A stretch of 50,428 nucleotides of DNA from an uncultured Acetatifactor sp. (GCA_947627115.1 CANQUQ010000018.1:1-50428), one strand, 5' to 3'. Positions 35,561 through 44,964 are shown, numbered from the stretch's first letter. Numbers and translations are program-made. Notes: a model not told the origin generated them from the sequence alone.

Positions 35561-36766
35561 TTATTTTATCATATTCTCCGAAGAAAGCAATTCCTTCCGG
35601 TCCTCCGATTCATATACGATCTCACCGTTGATGACGGTGTAGAGGGTCTTTGTAAAGACCTCCATGGGATTACCGTCAAAAACGGCAATATCCGCATCCT
35701 TCCCCGGCTCAAGGCTGCCCAGTCTGTGCTTCACTCCACAGATGTCGGCCGCATAGACCGTCATCGCCTTATAGCCCTCCTCCATCGGAAGTCCGGCCTT
35801 GACTGCCATTCCCACGCACAGCGGCAATGCCTGGATCAGTGATACGGGATGATCCGTGGTGACAGCCGTCATGACGCCGGCACGGTTCAATATGCCGGCC
35901 GTCTTGAAGGCCATATTCTGCACCTCTATCTTGTTGCGGCTGGCAAAGTCCGGCCCCACAATTGCCGGATATCCCTCCTCGGCCAGCTCCTCCGCAATCA
36001 GATGCCCTTCCGAACAATGATCCAGGGTCATTTTCAGATCAAATTCCTTTGCAATGCGAATGGCCGTAAAAATATCGTCGACCCTGTGCACATGCGCCTT
36101 CAGCGGGATTTCCCGGTTCAGGACCGGCAGCCAGCACTCCAGGGTAAAATCCTCCTGAAATTCCTCGCCCCGTTCCTGGGCGGTCTTTTTCTCACGGGCG
36201 TACTGTCTGGCGCGGTTCAATTCCTTTCTCAGCATGCCCGCAATGGCCATCCTCGTAGACGGGCTCTTCCCCTGTCCGGAATAGTTGACCTTGGGATTCT
36301 CGCCAAACGCCACCTTCATGGCTGCCGGCGCCTTCACGATCAGATCGTCCACTCTGCGCCCCCTTGTCTTTAAAAGGGCGAACTGGCCTCCCACCACATT
36401 GGAGCTTCCGGGACCGATCATGGCCGCCGTGATCCCGGCCCGCACCGCATCGTCGAAAGCAGCATCCATGGTGTTGATGGCGTCTATGGCCCTGAGCCAG
36501 GGAGTCACGGGATCCACCGTCTCGTTGCAGTCGTCGCCCTCCGTTCCCTTTTTCTCCTCCGTGATCCCCATGTGACAGTGAGCCTCTATAATTCCGGGCA
36601 TGATAATGCCGTCCTCTATTTCAAGCACGCGCTCATGCGCAGCGGGATGAACTGTCACTTCATCCCGCTTTCCGATCTCCGCTATTTTCCCGTCTGCAAT
36701 GTGAATACATCCGTTCCGGATATCCTCACCGGCCATAGTCTTTATGATTCCGCCGAGTATATACAT
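35561..36766 (-). CDS. amidohydrolase (imidazolonepropionase-like)
   Basis: 401 residues, a composite-domain amidohydrolase. IIEAHCHMGI gives the HxH pair, PLKAHVHRVDD and LDHCSEGHLIAEEL the other His ligands, and TAVTTDHPVSL the catalytic Asp; GSLEPGKDADIAVFDGNP near the end is the small beta-sandwich part. Relatives act on cyclic amides or iminated compounds and include dipeptidases. The substrate is unknown. It starts 26 bases after the M23-like gene and ends 28 bases before the GH9-like one, so these genes and ddl-murF may form one transcript. Confidence 0.82.
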   Translation of the reverse strand: MYILGGIIKTMAGEDIRNGCIHIADGKIAEIGKRDEVTVHPAAHERVLEIEDGIIMPGIIEAHCHMGITEEKKGTEGDDCNETVDPVTPWLRAIDAINTMDAAFDDAVRAGITAAMIGPGSSNVVGGQFALLKTRGRRVDDLIVKAPAAMKVAFGENPKVNYSGQGKSPSTRMAIAGMLRKELNRARQYAREKKTAQERGEEFQEDFTLECWLPVLNREIPLKAHVHRVDDIFTAIRIAKEFDLKMTLDHCSEGHLIAEELAEEGYPAIVGPDFASRNKIEVQNMAFKTAGILNRAGVMTAVTTDHPVSLIQALPLCVGMAVKAGLPMEEGYKAMTVYAADICGVKHRLGSLEPGKDADIAVFDGNPMEVFTKTLYTVINGEIVYESEDRKELLSSENMIK

Positions 36767-36791
36767 AACGCCACCTGTCCCTTTCCGCGTT

Positions 36792-37742
36792 CTATCTGAG
36801 CAGAGGCTCAGGATCTACCGGCGTCCCGTTGGCCGTCAGCTGCAAATAGAGATTGCTGCCCTCCAGAGAATAATATTTCGTGGGCGCCGCCACTGCCGCG
36901 ATCGTGTCGCCGGCATTTACGTAGCTGTCCATGGACACCTGAATATCTCTGAGCTGCCCGTAGGTGATCCGGTAGCCGTCGCCCAGCTCCACGGTGACGG
37001 CATGTCCGATCTCCTCATTGGAAAAAATGTCTACCACCCTTCCCTCTGCGCAGGCCGCCACCGCGGTTCCCTCCGCAGCCGCGATGACCATGGCCGTGCT
37101 GCGTTTATACTGATCCAGCGTGGAAAAATACACGCTCTTATCCGTGCTGAAGGGAATCAGCGTCTCCCCCGCCAACGGCCGGAGCAGTCCGTCGCTTTCC
37201 GAAAAGCGCAACTCCCGGTTCACCACCACTTCATCGCCCAGAGCCTCCTGCTGCTGTTCCTCCGCCGCTTCCGCCGGCGCGGCATCCGGCTGCTGAGGCT
37301 CCTCAGGGATATCCTCCAGCTCCGGAATGATCGTTTCCGCCTGGGGTGCGGGCACATCCGCATCCTGTTCTTTCTCTTCTCCCTCGTCCCCCTCGGTCAG
37401 TCCGGGGAGCTCCACCAGATTGGAGCCTGCCTCCATAGGGAGATAATCCAGATCGTCGTCCAGATTGTCCGCCATATTTTCCGTTCCGGGATTATCCATG
37501 ATACTTGTATCATTGCTGTTTTGATCATTGGGCCCCTGACTGTTGTCCGAAATTTCCTGACCCTTCTCCTCCACATTATTCTCCAGCGCCGTAAAATCTA
37601 TGGTGTAACCGTCATCCTGAGCCTTCTGCTCATTGGACTGCATATATACTCCGGTCATAGTCAATGCCGCCAATACGAACGCCGACGAGGCGATCATAAT
37701 GATACGTTCCTTTTTGGTGTTGTCTTTTCTATTTCTTCTCAT
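36792..37742 (-). CDS. degenerate M23 (LytM-fold) membrane protein, SpoIIQ-like
   Basis: 316 residues. An N-terminal membrane anchor (about 14-34) is followed by a long acidic, Glu/Gln/Asp/Pro-rich linker to about 170, then an M23/LytM fold: LIPFSTDKSVYFSTL, AAAEGTAVAACAEGRVVDI, GHAVTVELGDGYRITYGQL, VNAGDTIAAVAAPT, SNLYLQLTANGTPVDPEPLL. The zinc ligands of active M23 peptidases are gone: the HxH site reads LYLQL and the Y-x-H site reads TYGQL. B. subtilis SpoIIQ is likewise degenerate and contacts the mother-cell SpoIIIAH. A SpoIIQ-type role here is inferred from fold, topology and loss of ligands. Confidence 0.75.
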   Translation of the reverse strand: MRRNRKDNTKKERIIMIASSAFVLAALTMTGVYMQSNEQKAQDDGYTIDFTALENNVEEKGQEISDNSQGPNDQNSNDTSIMDNPGTENMADNLDDDLDYLPMEAGSNLVELPGLTEGDEGEEKEQDADVPAPQAETIIPELEDIPEEPQQPDAAPAEAAEEQQQEALGDEVVVNRELRFSESDGLLRPLAGETLIPFSTDKSVYFSTLDQYKRSTAMVIAAAEGTAVAACAEGRVVDIFSNEEIGHAVTVELGDGYRITYGQLRDIQVSMDSYVNAGDTIAAVAAPTKYYSLEGSNLYLQLTANGTPVDPEPLLR

Positions 37743-37846
37743 TGCTGAATCCCTTTCCTTTTCGCCATAAATTTCTGCTGCAATACAGTTTTCTGAACTG
37801 TTTCTCTGCTACCAGTCTGCCCCAAAAAAAAGGAATTATTCAACAG

Positions 37847-37884
37847 AAAAACTGCCTCGACGCTTTTTGCGTCAAGACAGTTTT
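37847..37884 (-). terminator. terminator after the EF-hand gene
   Basis: AAAACTGcCTcGACGC and GCGTCaagACAGTTTT arms (37847-37863 and 37869-37884) enclose a five-base loop, with two interruptions. On the minus strand TTTTTCTGTTG follows. It lies about 44 bases past the stop of the EF-hand gene. Confidence 0.8.
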
Positions 37885-37927
37885 AAATTCACATTATTTT
37901 CTTTCCCCGCCGTTCGACCTGCACGGG

Positions 37928-39013
37928 TCAAGCCGAGTAGGAACGCTTCGCCATGTCCACATGCTGTATGGTCCCGGCGCTGCCGTTCTCATAGAGGAAT
38001 ACTCCCGTGCTGCGGATGACGCCCTTGGTGCTGCCATCCTGTCCCTGCTGGGTGAACTGGGTTCCTACATTCTGCAGGCAGATCGCGCCCACGCCCTTAT
38101 CGGCCAGCCTGTAGAGCACATCATTGCCGTTGGCGTCCTTGCACCAGATCTTGAGTCTTGACCAGATCGCGTCATTCTCGTCGATCCAGCCGTTCCCGTC
38201 GTCGTCATACATGGCCAGATCCCGAAAACCGTTCCCGCTGGATGTGCCGAACAGCTCGTTCCCGTCGTTGATGACTCCGTCGCCGTTCTTGTCCAGCGCC
38301 AGAAATCCGCTGCCCAATCCCAACTGATTGACCTTGTCCAGAGTGCCGTCGCCGTCCAGGTCGAAAAAGAATGTCTGGTCGGAAACGTCTGCCACATCAC
38401 CGTCAAGATTGATGACAAGCGGATCCACCAGATTCGGATCCGGCTGCAGCTCCTGTTCGTAATACTGCCGGAACTCGCGGCTCATGCCCACATTCACATT
38501 AAAGTTGATCTCTCTGCCGTCAGAGGTGCGCACCGTCCCGGTGGTGGAAAAGGAGGTATCCTCCGCCTCATACAGCAGATTCCCCTGAGACAGGGTCCAT
38601 TCCTGGAACCCGGAGGGCTGTGCGGCCGTAAGATCCATGCTGTAGGAGGCCTGCATGCTGCTCGCGGAAAAGGAACCGTTCCGATACCGGTGTCCGAAGA
38701 ACAGATCGAGAATATAGTTGACCGTCTGATTTCTGATGCTGTCGAAGGTCTGGCTGGGAGCGCTGCGGACCTGTATCCTGATTCCGAATCTCTGGAGACG
38801 GTCCTGCAGCTCCTCCAGCCTGTCGCGCTGCAGGGACTGTCCGGTGGTCTGGCCGGTTCCCTGCCCTTCATTTCCGATCTGGGCGTTGAGGGCGTTGCTG
38901 CCCTGTCCCATGCCCTCCTGATAATCCCTTATGGAAAAGCGTGTGAAATTTGTGTTGGAAGCACGATAGCTTCTTGCGGATTCCATTCCTACTACACTGG
39001 AATCAATTTTCAA
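37928..39013 (-). CDS. EF-hand-like calcium-binding protein
   Basis: 361 residues without signal peptide or membrane segment. About 40-70 is low-complexity and Gln-rich. The C-terminal half has repeated acidic loops: FFFDLDGDGTLDKVN, FLALDKNGDGVINDGNELFG and MYDDDGNGWIDENDAIW. These have the DxDxDG pattern of EF-hand or dockerin-like calcium sites; the same NGFxDLAxYDDDGNGWID block occurs in proteins from many bacteria. The start is a TTG at 39013 that follows AAGGAGAG, giving the start MKIDSSVVGMES. A leader of over 200 bases that folds well precedes it. Function unknown. Confidence 0.78.
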   Translation of the reverse strand: MKIDSSVVGMESARSYRASNTNFTRFSIRDYQEGMGQGSNALNAQIGNEGQGTGQTTGQSLQRDRLEELQDRLQRFGIRIQVRSAPSQTFDSIRNQTVNYILDLFFGHRYRNGSFSASSMQASYSMDLTAAQPSGFQEWTLSQGNLLYEAEDTSFSTTGTVRTSDGREINFNVNVGMSREFRQYYEQELQPDPNLVDPLVINLDGDVADVSDQTFFFDLDGDGTLDKVNQLGLGSGFLALDKNGDGVINDGNELFGTSSGNGFRDLAMYDDDGNGWIDENDAIWSRLKIWCKDANGNDVLYRLADKGVGAICLQNVGTQFTQQGQDGSTKGVIRSTGVFLYENGSAGTIQHVDMAKRSYSA

Positions 39014-39240
39014 TCCTTTCTTCTCTCCTTAATGTCCACCCATCCTGCGCCGCTCAAACGTCTCCAGCCTCCCTGCTGCCGACGTTCCCACACCGCAGAA
39101 CTTTTGAGCTTCCGTCCCTGTCCCCCCGCGCATGCGACAGCCTGCGGTCCGTCCGCAGCCTCGCAAAGATGCGCAAAAAAAGATGATATTTTCTTGGAAT
39201 GTCCTTTCCCCGCAAAAATACCATCCGTGGCGTCCATATC
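39014..39240 (-). promoter_or_regulatory. structured leader upstream of the EF-hand gene
   Basis: No gene is seen here. On the minus strand two nested stem regions are visible: TGCGCAT and GCGA with TCGC and ATGCGC, enclosing CTGCGG-acgga-CCGCAG (about 39174-39127), then GCTCAAA pairing with TTTGAGC about 50 bases downstream (about 39110-39053). Short frames open across it have no ribosome sites. A regulatory leader RNA is possible; I could not match it to a known riboswitch class. Confidence 0.4.
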
Positions 39241-39248
39241 TTTTACTC

Positions 39249-39275
39249 GGAGAGCAGTTGGCCATACCGCTCTCC
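39249..39275. other. hairpin between the SseB-like and EF-hand genes
   Basis: GGAGAGC (39249-39255) and GCTCTCC (39269-39275) form a seven-base-pair stem with a 13-base loop. On neither strand does a good T run follow, so it is a weak terminator candidate at best. It lies about 40 bases past the SseB-like gene. Confidence 0.35.
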
Positions 39276-39314
39276 TGTATTAAGTATATCGACACAAATC
39301 TTATTAACTTTAGC

Positions 39315-39767
39315 CTAACCCTTGACAATGCCCCCGATCAGTTCCCTGGGAAGCATCACGCTGGCCCCGTAGGGATTGATCACAAGGCCCAGCGCAGGAC
39401 ACTCATTTCCCTGGGAGTCCCTGTGGGACAGCATTGCGGCAAAGTCCTGCAGGCGCACCGCAAAAAAGGGAAGCTCCCTGTTCTTTTCCTGCCACTTTCG
39501 GTACTCAGCCTCGTCGGTAAAGCCCATAAAGAACTTCTTCCCGTCGGAGCTGAAAAGCATGGGCAGCTGCACTCTGCTGCCCGGCGCAACGGACAGCCTG
39601 CCCTCCTCATCCTCCGCAGGGGCCGGGTCAATGATGGCGGGCGCCATCAGATCGGCCTTCAAAAGCTCCCTGATGAGCAGATCCCGATGCTCCTGTGTGT
39701 CAGCCTCCTTCAACAGTTCGATGGCTCCCACCAGCAGGGGATTGGAAACGGGTTTGTTGAATTCCAT
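39315..39767 (-). CDS. SseB N-terminal-domain protein
   Basis: 150 residues, soluble. NPLLVGAIELLKEADTQEHRDLLI at the start, then LPMLFSSDGKKFFMGFTDEAEYRKW, and NPYGASVMLPRELIGGI near the end match the SseB N-terminal domain. The family is named after an E. coli protein linked to serine sensitivity, and its biochemical role is unclear. GGAGAG precedes the ATG. It follows the hydratase gene by 37 bases and is likely co-transcribed with it. Confidence 0.8.
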   Translation of the reverse strand: MEFNKPVSNPLLVGAIELLKEADTQEHRDLLIRELLKADLMAPAIIDPAPAEDEEGRLSVAPGSRVQLPMLFSSDGKKFFMGFTDEAEYRKWQEKNRELPFFAVRLQDFAAMLSHRDSQGNECPALGLVINPYGASVMLPRELIGGIVKG

Positions 39768-39804
39768 AAACTCTCCTTCTCAAGCGATGCTGTCAAGACA
39801 GCCC

Positions 39805-42096
39805 TCAGGACACTCTGTTATAGTTGATCAGGCAGCCCTTCAATATGATCTGCCTCTCCTCGTCGGTGAGCTCGCCCAGTCTCAGTTCAAAGCCCTGAAG
39901 CCCCTGTTCTCCCACCACATAAGCCGTGATCACGTCCTGCTTCTCCTCCACGGCCTCTTTGATGCCGGGAATAAAGAGATAGTCCAGATTCTTGAAGGGA
40001 AGCTCTCCCTCCTTTATCAGGAAGGGAAGCATGCCCCAGTTGATCAGGTTGGAGCGGTAGCGCTTGGTGGCGTACTCGTTGGCAATGTTCGCCCAGCCTC
40101 CCAATACCTTCTGGCAGGAGGCCGCCTGCTCTCTGGCGGAGCCGTCGCCGGGCTTTACCGCAAAAATAGTGGAGCCGAAGCCGGTGTTGGTGTGATTGAC
40201 CTCCGGATACTGCGCCTTGACCGCGCCCATTATCTCCTTTAACACAGGCAGCACCTGGCAGGGATGCCCGCCGTTCATGCGCTCCTTCTCCGCCTTCTGG
40301 ATCTCCTTGGCCCTTGCCACATACTGGGGATCCTTGCGGCTCAGGGTGAACTCTGCCAGCCCAAGAGGATTGGAGCGGTAGGAGGAAGTCTCCCCGGAGG
40401 GGATCAGCTCGTCGGTGGTGGTGACGGGATCGTGGATCTCGCTGACCACCTGCAGCACCAGATTCTCCGGCAGCGCGCCCATAGCCGGCCAGTCCTTGAT
40501 GTTGGGACCGAACTGGATCTCCACATCGGGGTCCGCCACGCCGTGGGAATCGAACACGCGGTTCGCATAGATGTTGCTGTCAAAATGATATTTATATTTT
40601 CCGATCTCACCGTCAAAATCCGTTGCGGGAGTCAATACGCCCTTGTTCGCCGCTGTGGCCGCAATGGAACGGGCGTCCATGAGCGCCACGGAAGAGATCT
40701 GACCGTTCTGGAGCTTGCTTCCCTCACGGTTGGGGAAGTTCCTGGTGGAGTGGCGGATACTGAAGGCATTGTTGGCCGGCGTGTCCCCCGCGCCGAAGCA
40801 GGGGCCGCAGAATGCGGTCTTCATCACCGCGCCGGTCTCCAGGATCGAAGCGGCGCAGCCGTTCCTGATCAGCTCCATGTATACCGGCATGGAAGCGGGA
40901 TACACGCTTAAGGTAAAGCCGTCGGAGCCTATGTATCTGCCCTTTAAAATATCCGCGGCGGCGCAGATGTTCTCAAAGCCGCCGCCCGCGCAGCCGGCAA
41001 TGATGCCCTGATCCACCATGAGCTTTCCGTTCTTTACCTTATCCTTCAAATGGAATTCCACCGCCCCGTCAAGGCTCACCTGGGCACGCTTTTCCGTCTC
41101 GTCCAGGATGTCCTCCAGATTGGCGTTCAGCTCTTCGATAGTGTAGGTGTTGCTGGGGTGGAAGGGCATGGCGATCATGGGGCGCACCTTGGACAGATCC
41201 ACCTCTATCAGCCCGTCGTAGTAAGCCACTTCTCCCGGATTCAGTTCCTTATACTCTTCCTTTCTACCGTGGATCTCATAGAATTCTTCGATCTCGGCAT
41301 CCGTCCTCCAGATGGAGGACAGGCAGGTGGTCTCCGTGGTCATCACGTCCACGCCGATCCGGAAATCCGCGCTTAAGGAAGCCACGCCGGGACCTACGAA
41401 CTCCATGACCTTATTCTTCACATAACCGTTCTTAAACACGGCTCCGATAATGGCAAGCGCCACGTCCTGAGGGCCCACGCCCTTTACCGGCGCACCGGTG
41501 AGATAGACCCCTACCACGCCGGGCATGTTGATGTCGTAAGTCTGATTCAATAACTGCTTCACCAGCTCAGGACCGCCCTCTCCCATGGCCATGGTGCCCA
41601 GCGCGCCGTAGCGGGTATGGGAATCGGAGCCTAAGATCATCCTGCCGCCGCCCGCAAGCATCTCCCTTGCGTACTGATGGATCACCGCCTGATGAGGGGG
41701 CACATAGACGCCGCCGTACTTCTTTGCGCAGGTCAGGCCGAACATGTGGTCATCCTCGTTGATGGTGCCGCCCACCGCGCACAGGGAATTGTGGCAGTTG
41801 GTGAGCACATAGGGCATGGGGAACTTCTGAAGTCCCGACGCCCTTGCGGTCTGGATGATGCCCACGAAGGTGATATCGTGGCTGGTCAGCTTGTCAAAGC
41901 GGATCTTCAGCTTCTCCATATTGCCGGAGGTGTTGTGGCTCTCCAGAATACCGTAGGCGATGGTGTTCTTAGCCGCCTCCTCCTTTGAGATCTCTCTTCC
42001 TGTCTTTGATCTTAACGCCGCGGCCGCCTCCGGTCCCTCAGGCACGATCTGTGTGCCGTTCACCAGATAGGCGCCGCCCTGCAGTAATGTTATCAT
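39805..42096 (-). CDS. aconitase-family hydratase (YbhJ type)
   Basis: 763 residues. The aconitase fold is clear: [52 protein letters not shown], then [13 protein letters not shown] and [13 protein letters not shown], which hold the Cys ligands of the 4Fe-4S cluster. The C-terminal part has [13 protein letters not shown] and [13 protein letters not shown], the swivel domain. The sequence differs from AcnA and LeuC and is closest in style to YbhJ-type hydratases, whose substrate is not settled. I chose the ATG at 42096 (GAGGAGG upstream). Confidence 0.82.
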   Translation of the reverse strand: MITLLQGGAYLVNGTQIVPEGPEAAAALRSKTGREISKEEAAKNTIAYGILESHNTSGNMEKLKIRFDKLTSHDITFVGIIQTARASGLQKFPMPYVLTNCHNSLCAVGGTINEDDHMFGLTCAKKYGGVYVPPHQAVIHQYAREMLAGGGRMILGSDSHTRYGALGTMAMGEGGPELVKQLLNQTYDINMPGVVGVYLTGAPVKGVGPQDVALAIIGAVFKNGYVKNKVMEFVGPGVASLSADFRIGVDVMTTETTCLSSIWRTDAEIEEFYEIHGRKEEYKELNPGEVAYYDGLIEVDLSKVRPMIAMPFHPSNTYTIEELNANLEDILDETEKRAQVSLDGAVEFHLKDKVKNGKLMVDQGIIAGCAGGGFENICAAADILKGRYIGSDGFTLSVYPASMPVYMELIRNGCAASILETGAVMKTAFCGPCFGAGDTPANNAFSIRHSTRNFPNREGSKLQNGQISSVALMDARSIAATAANKGVLTPATDFDGEIGKYKYHFDSNIYANRVFDSHGVADPDVEIQFGPNIKDWPAMGALPENLVLQVVSEIHDPVTTTDELIPSGETSSYRSNPLGLAEFTLSRKDPQYVARAKEIQKAEKERMNGGHPCQVLPVLKEIMGAVKAQYPEVNHTNTGFGSTIFAVKPGDGSAREQAASCQKVLGGWANIANEYATKRYRSNLINWGMLPFLIKEGELPFKNLDYLFIPGIKEAVEEKQDVITAYVVGEQGLQGFELRLGELTDEERQIILKGCLINYNRVS

Positions 42097-42206
42097 ACCG
42101 AAATCCTCCTCTGACATGTTATCTTTCGGAATACACCGTACAGAAGATATTATATAGGAAAACGGGAGGCGTTGCAATGAAAAATATCAGCGATGCCGCC
42201 GATTCT

Positions 42207-42742
42207 TCAGCCGTCTCCGCTATGTCCGCTCTCATCCACATAGAGCTGGACACGGTTCTGTATCACGCTTACTACGTCATCTGCCCCTTTTTGCCCGCTG
42301 TAATAAGCTCCTGCTTCTTCATTGATGATTTGTATGATTTCATCGCTGTCCGCCGAAAAGAAGAGCGCCGCGTCCGGGAGCAGCTCCAGGACAGCACGGA
42401 TCTCCTCCGGAGTCACTTCATTTCTCTCTATGGCAATATCCGCCTTCTTATCCAGCTCCTCTTTTAACGTGGGATAATTGATAAAAATGCTTGCATAAAG
42501 GTCACTTTTCTCCTGCAAAAAAGATTCCTCAAGGAAGCTCCATGCGCTCTCCTTGTGCTCTGACACGGCGGCAATGGCGTAAGCGCCGCTGCCGAAAACA
42601 AGGTGCCCTCCCCTGCCGGCGCTCCTTTTTCCACGTCGCTTTTCCCCACAGAAGCTCCCTGACCGCATGCGGTCAAAAAGAGCGCGGTGCACAGTGTCAG
42701 AAAAAGTCCGACGCTTTGTCCGGTTCTGAAATTCATATTCAC
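42207..42742 (-). pseudogene. ABC solute-binding lipoprotein with internal deletion and frameshift
   Basis: Two overlapping frames make one damaged gene. The N-terminal frame (42742 onward) has a signal peptide and lipobox LFLTACGQG with Cys26. The C-terminal frame (to 42207) has HLVFGSGAYAIAAVSEHKES, SAWSFLEESFLQ and a helical tail, the usual end of an extracellular solute-binding protein. They meet near 42600-42660 in different frames, and about 250-300 residues that should lie between are missing. I infer an old deletion. No permease or ATPase genes are nearby. Confidence 0.75.
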
Positions 42743-42925
42743 GCCTCCCTCGTTTTTCGGTATTCTATCCTACAATGATAGGGCGGCATTGTTTCTTTGT
42801 TGTATCTTGAGGGCTGCTTTGTTATATTCGACTTCGCACTGTGGCGATACTTGATTGTCTGGCAGGGCTCATCGCTTTTTGCCAGGCATCACTTTGCAGA
42901 CATTTTATGTACATTTTGAATTTTA

Positions 42926-42954
42926 ATTTGAGGCCGCAAATTGCGACCTCAAAC
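42926..42954 (-). terminator. terminator after the DUF1311 lipoprotein gene
   Basis: TTTGAGG (42927-42933) and CCTCAAA (42947-42953), with inner GCAA/TTGC pairs, form a hairpin about 30 bases past the gene's stop. On the minus strand TTAAAATTC follows, a modest T tract. Confidence 0.6.
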
Positions 42955-42981
42955 AAATTGTACATTCTCTATAACACATAA

Positions 42982-44121
42982 TCAATCCGTTTCGCCCTGC
43001 TCCAGCCGGACGGCCAGCTCCTCGATTCTGTCCATCGTAAGCCTTGCTCCTACCATATCGCTCTGTACCCCGGCCTCCGTGCTGTCCGAAACACCGGCGG
43101 CGGCTTCCTCCATCTGACGCTCCTTGTCCGCGATCCAGAGCCGCTGCTGTGTCGTGAGTTCCTCCATCTCCTCCGCCGGAAGCACCAGCTTCAGCAGTCC
43201 CCACAGCTCATTCAGGCTGTCGTCGCATCGCCTGTATGTCTCCTGCGCCGTATAGGCGCGGTCTTCTCCGACGGATCCCTGCTCCAGCCCTGTAAGCGCC
43301 TCCGCCGTGGACTCCTGCAGATAGGGCAGAATTCCCAGATACGCTTCCACCTCGTCCGAGCTGTAAAAGCACTCTCCCATGGCCTCGTTGCACAGGACCA
43401 CGCAGGGAAGCTCCTCCAGCCACTTATCCGTCTCCCAGTCGTACAGGACATCACGAAGCCATGACCTGCATTCCTCCGAGAGGGACTCTACGGGCGTTCC
43501 CGGCAGATAGAACAGGATATTTTCCGCGTCCTCCAGACCGTAGACATCCGTATACCGATACAGAGTATCGTCCACGATCTCCTCCGTCTCCGGCTCGTTC
43601 TCATACTGTATCTCCACGATCGTGGTCTGATAGGTGAGATCGTCCACCTTTTTCAGTTCCCCGAACCGTCCTGAAAATTTACAGAAATATACGGTGCCGT
43701 TAGGATATCCCTCGCCCATGTCTCCCATATCGGAATCAGAATACAGCCCGTCAAAGCTGCCGTCGGCGCCCACCGTCATATCCGTGCTCCAGGCTCCGGC
43801 TCCGCTTAGGAAGTGAAAGGAAAGCGTCGCCAGTTTCCCGTAGGAAAATGCCGCCTCCTCTGCAGCAGACGTGCCCTGTCCCTCCGGCCGATCCTCCGCA
43901 GGCGTCTCCGGCTCCTGCAGGTCTTCCTCAGACTGCCGGGCATCCTCCGGCTCCGGCGACCGCAGGTCTTCCTCAGACTGCGAAACATCCTCCGTTTCCC
44001 CGCCCTGCACCTCGCTCACAAAACCTTCCCTTTCGTCGGGATCCTCCGTCCCCTGGCAGCTGCACAGGCTGACGCAGACAAGTCCCGCCCAGAGGGCGGT
44101 CAGTATCGCTCTTTTCTTCAT
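42982..44121 (-). CDS. lipoprotein with C-terminal DUF1311 (LprI) domain
   Basis: 379 residues. The signal peptide has a lipobox ending CSC (Cys22). An acidic linker at about 30-90 contains two copies of a SQSEEDL-like repeat (VSQSEEDLRSPEPEDA and RQSEEDLQEPE). A middle beta-rich domain follows, and a final helical domain with YRRCDDSLNELWGLLK, LTTQQRLWIADKERQMEE and ARLTMDRIEELAVRL is typical of DUF1311, the family of the lysozyme-inhibitor LprI. Protection from, or binding to, wall-active enzymes is possible but inferred. Confidence 0.8.
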   Translation of the reverse strand: MKKRAILTALWAGLVCVSLCSCQGTEDPDEREGFVSEVQGGETEDVSQSEEDLRSPEPEDARQSEEDLQEPETPAEDRPEGQGTSAAEEAAFSYGKLATLSFHFLSGAGAWSTDMTVGADGSFDGLYSDSDMGDMGEGYPNGTVYFCKFSGRFGELKKVDDLTYQTTIVEIQYENEPETEEIVDDTLYRYTDVYGLEDAENILFYLPGTPVESLSEECRSWLRDVLYDWETDKWLEELPCVVLCNEAMGECFYSSDEVEAYLGILPYLQESTAEALTGLEQGSVGEDRAYTAQETYRRCDDSLNELWGLLKLVLPAEEMEELTTQQRLWIADKERQMEEAAAGVSDSTEAGVQSDMVGARLTMDRIEELAVRLEQGETD

Positions 44122-44186
44122 ATTCCCTCCCCGTCAGGGCGTATTTGCAGCTCTGACATAAGTATTTGCCTCACCCGTGTTTTGAT

Positions 44187-44964
44187 TCACCAGCATTTTT
44201 CTACAGTGGTAAAGGCTTCCTCCTCGCTCATGCCGCACTGGATTATCAGCTGCTCTGCAGCCTGCTCTTTTGTTCCCTGAACAGCTTTTATGCCACAGAT
44301 TATGCCTTCTGCAATCCCGGCAGCACGGCTCTCCTCCCTTTCGGCGCGGCGGTCCGCCTGCTCCGCATAATAGGACATATATTCCACCATCAGCCTTGGA
44401 TCCTTCTTTGCCGTCTCCACTGCTTCCACCAGCCTTTCTGTATACTCGTCCACTGCCACTCCCTCCGCCAGGTACTTTAAGAAGTTCCCAAGCTCAGGGG
44501 TGACATCCTCCATCTCCGAATACGGATTTAAAAAGATCTTCACGGTCCCGTCGCTAAGAGCAAGCCCCAATTCTTCCCTGCAGCGATTCTCAAAAGTATA
44601 AATGTGCCTGCCCTTATGGAAGATGTCCTCCATGCAGATAAAGATCACATAGCTTCTGTTGAGCAGGCGGTAATCCTCTCCCCGATCCAGCAGGTTCGCA
44701 TCAATCAGGTTCTGATAGTACCGGCTTCTCTGGGGAAGATTCGATGCGCTCAATCTCCACTCCCAAGATAATCTCCAAGAGCCGTTTGCACAGCTCCGCA
44801 TCCTGCATCACTTTAAAAAAGAGAAATCGGTCAGCAAGGGTCAAACTCTCAAGGGATTTCAGAGCTTCCCTTTTCTGCCTGCTCTTATTATAGGATGCTT
44901 TCAATGTTTTTACAATGGTTTTTCCTGGCTTGGGTTTCAAGATTTTTCCTGTCTTTTGTTTCAA
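44187..44964 (-). pseudogene. Rpn-type PD-(D/E)XK nuclease with deletion
   Basis: The N-terminal frame (44964 onward) has the family opening LTLADRFLFFKVMQDAELC and LLEIILGVEIERIE. A second frame (to 44187) resumes with LPQRSRYYQNLIDANLL, YVIFICMEDIF, GRHIYTFENRC and a helical tail with EAVETAKKDPRLMVEYMSYY. The frames join at about 44737-44749. The roughly 40 residues between, which hold the PD-(D/E)XK active site, are gone. The family (PF12784) includes transposase-like recombination nucleases. I infer a single deletion that removed the catalytic core and shifted the frame. Confidence 0.82.

Noticed and set aside
39014..39240. Small frames of 75-99 codons upstream of the EF-hand gene
   Set aside because: They overlap each other, lack ribosome sites and have arbitrary composition; the region is better explained as a leader.
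42178..42467. Plus-strand frame starting after GGGAGG, about 96 codons
   Set aside because: The ribosome-like site is attractive, but the frame is the antisense of the solute-binding-protein remnant and encodes no recognisable protein.
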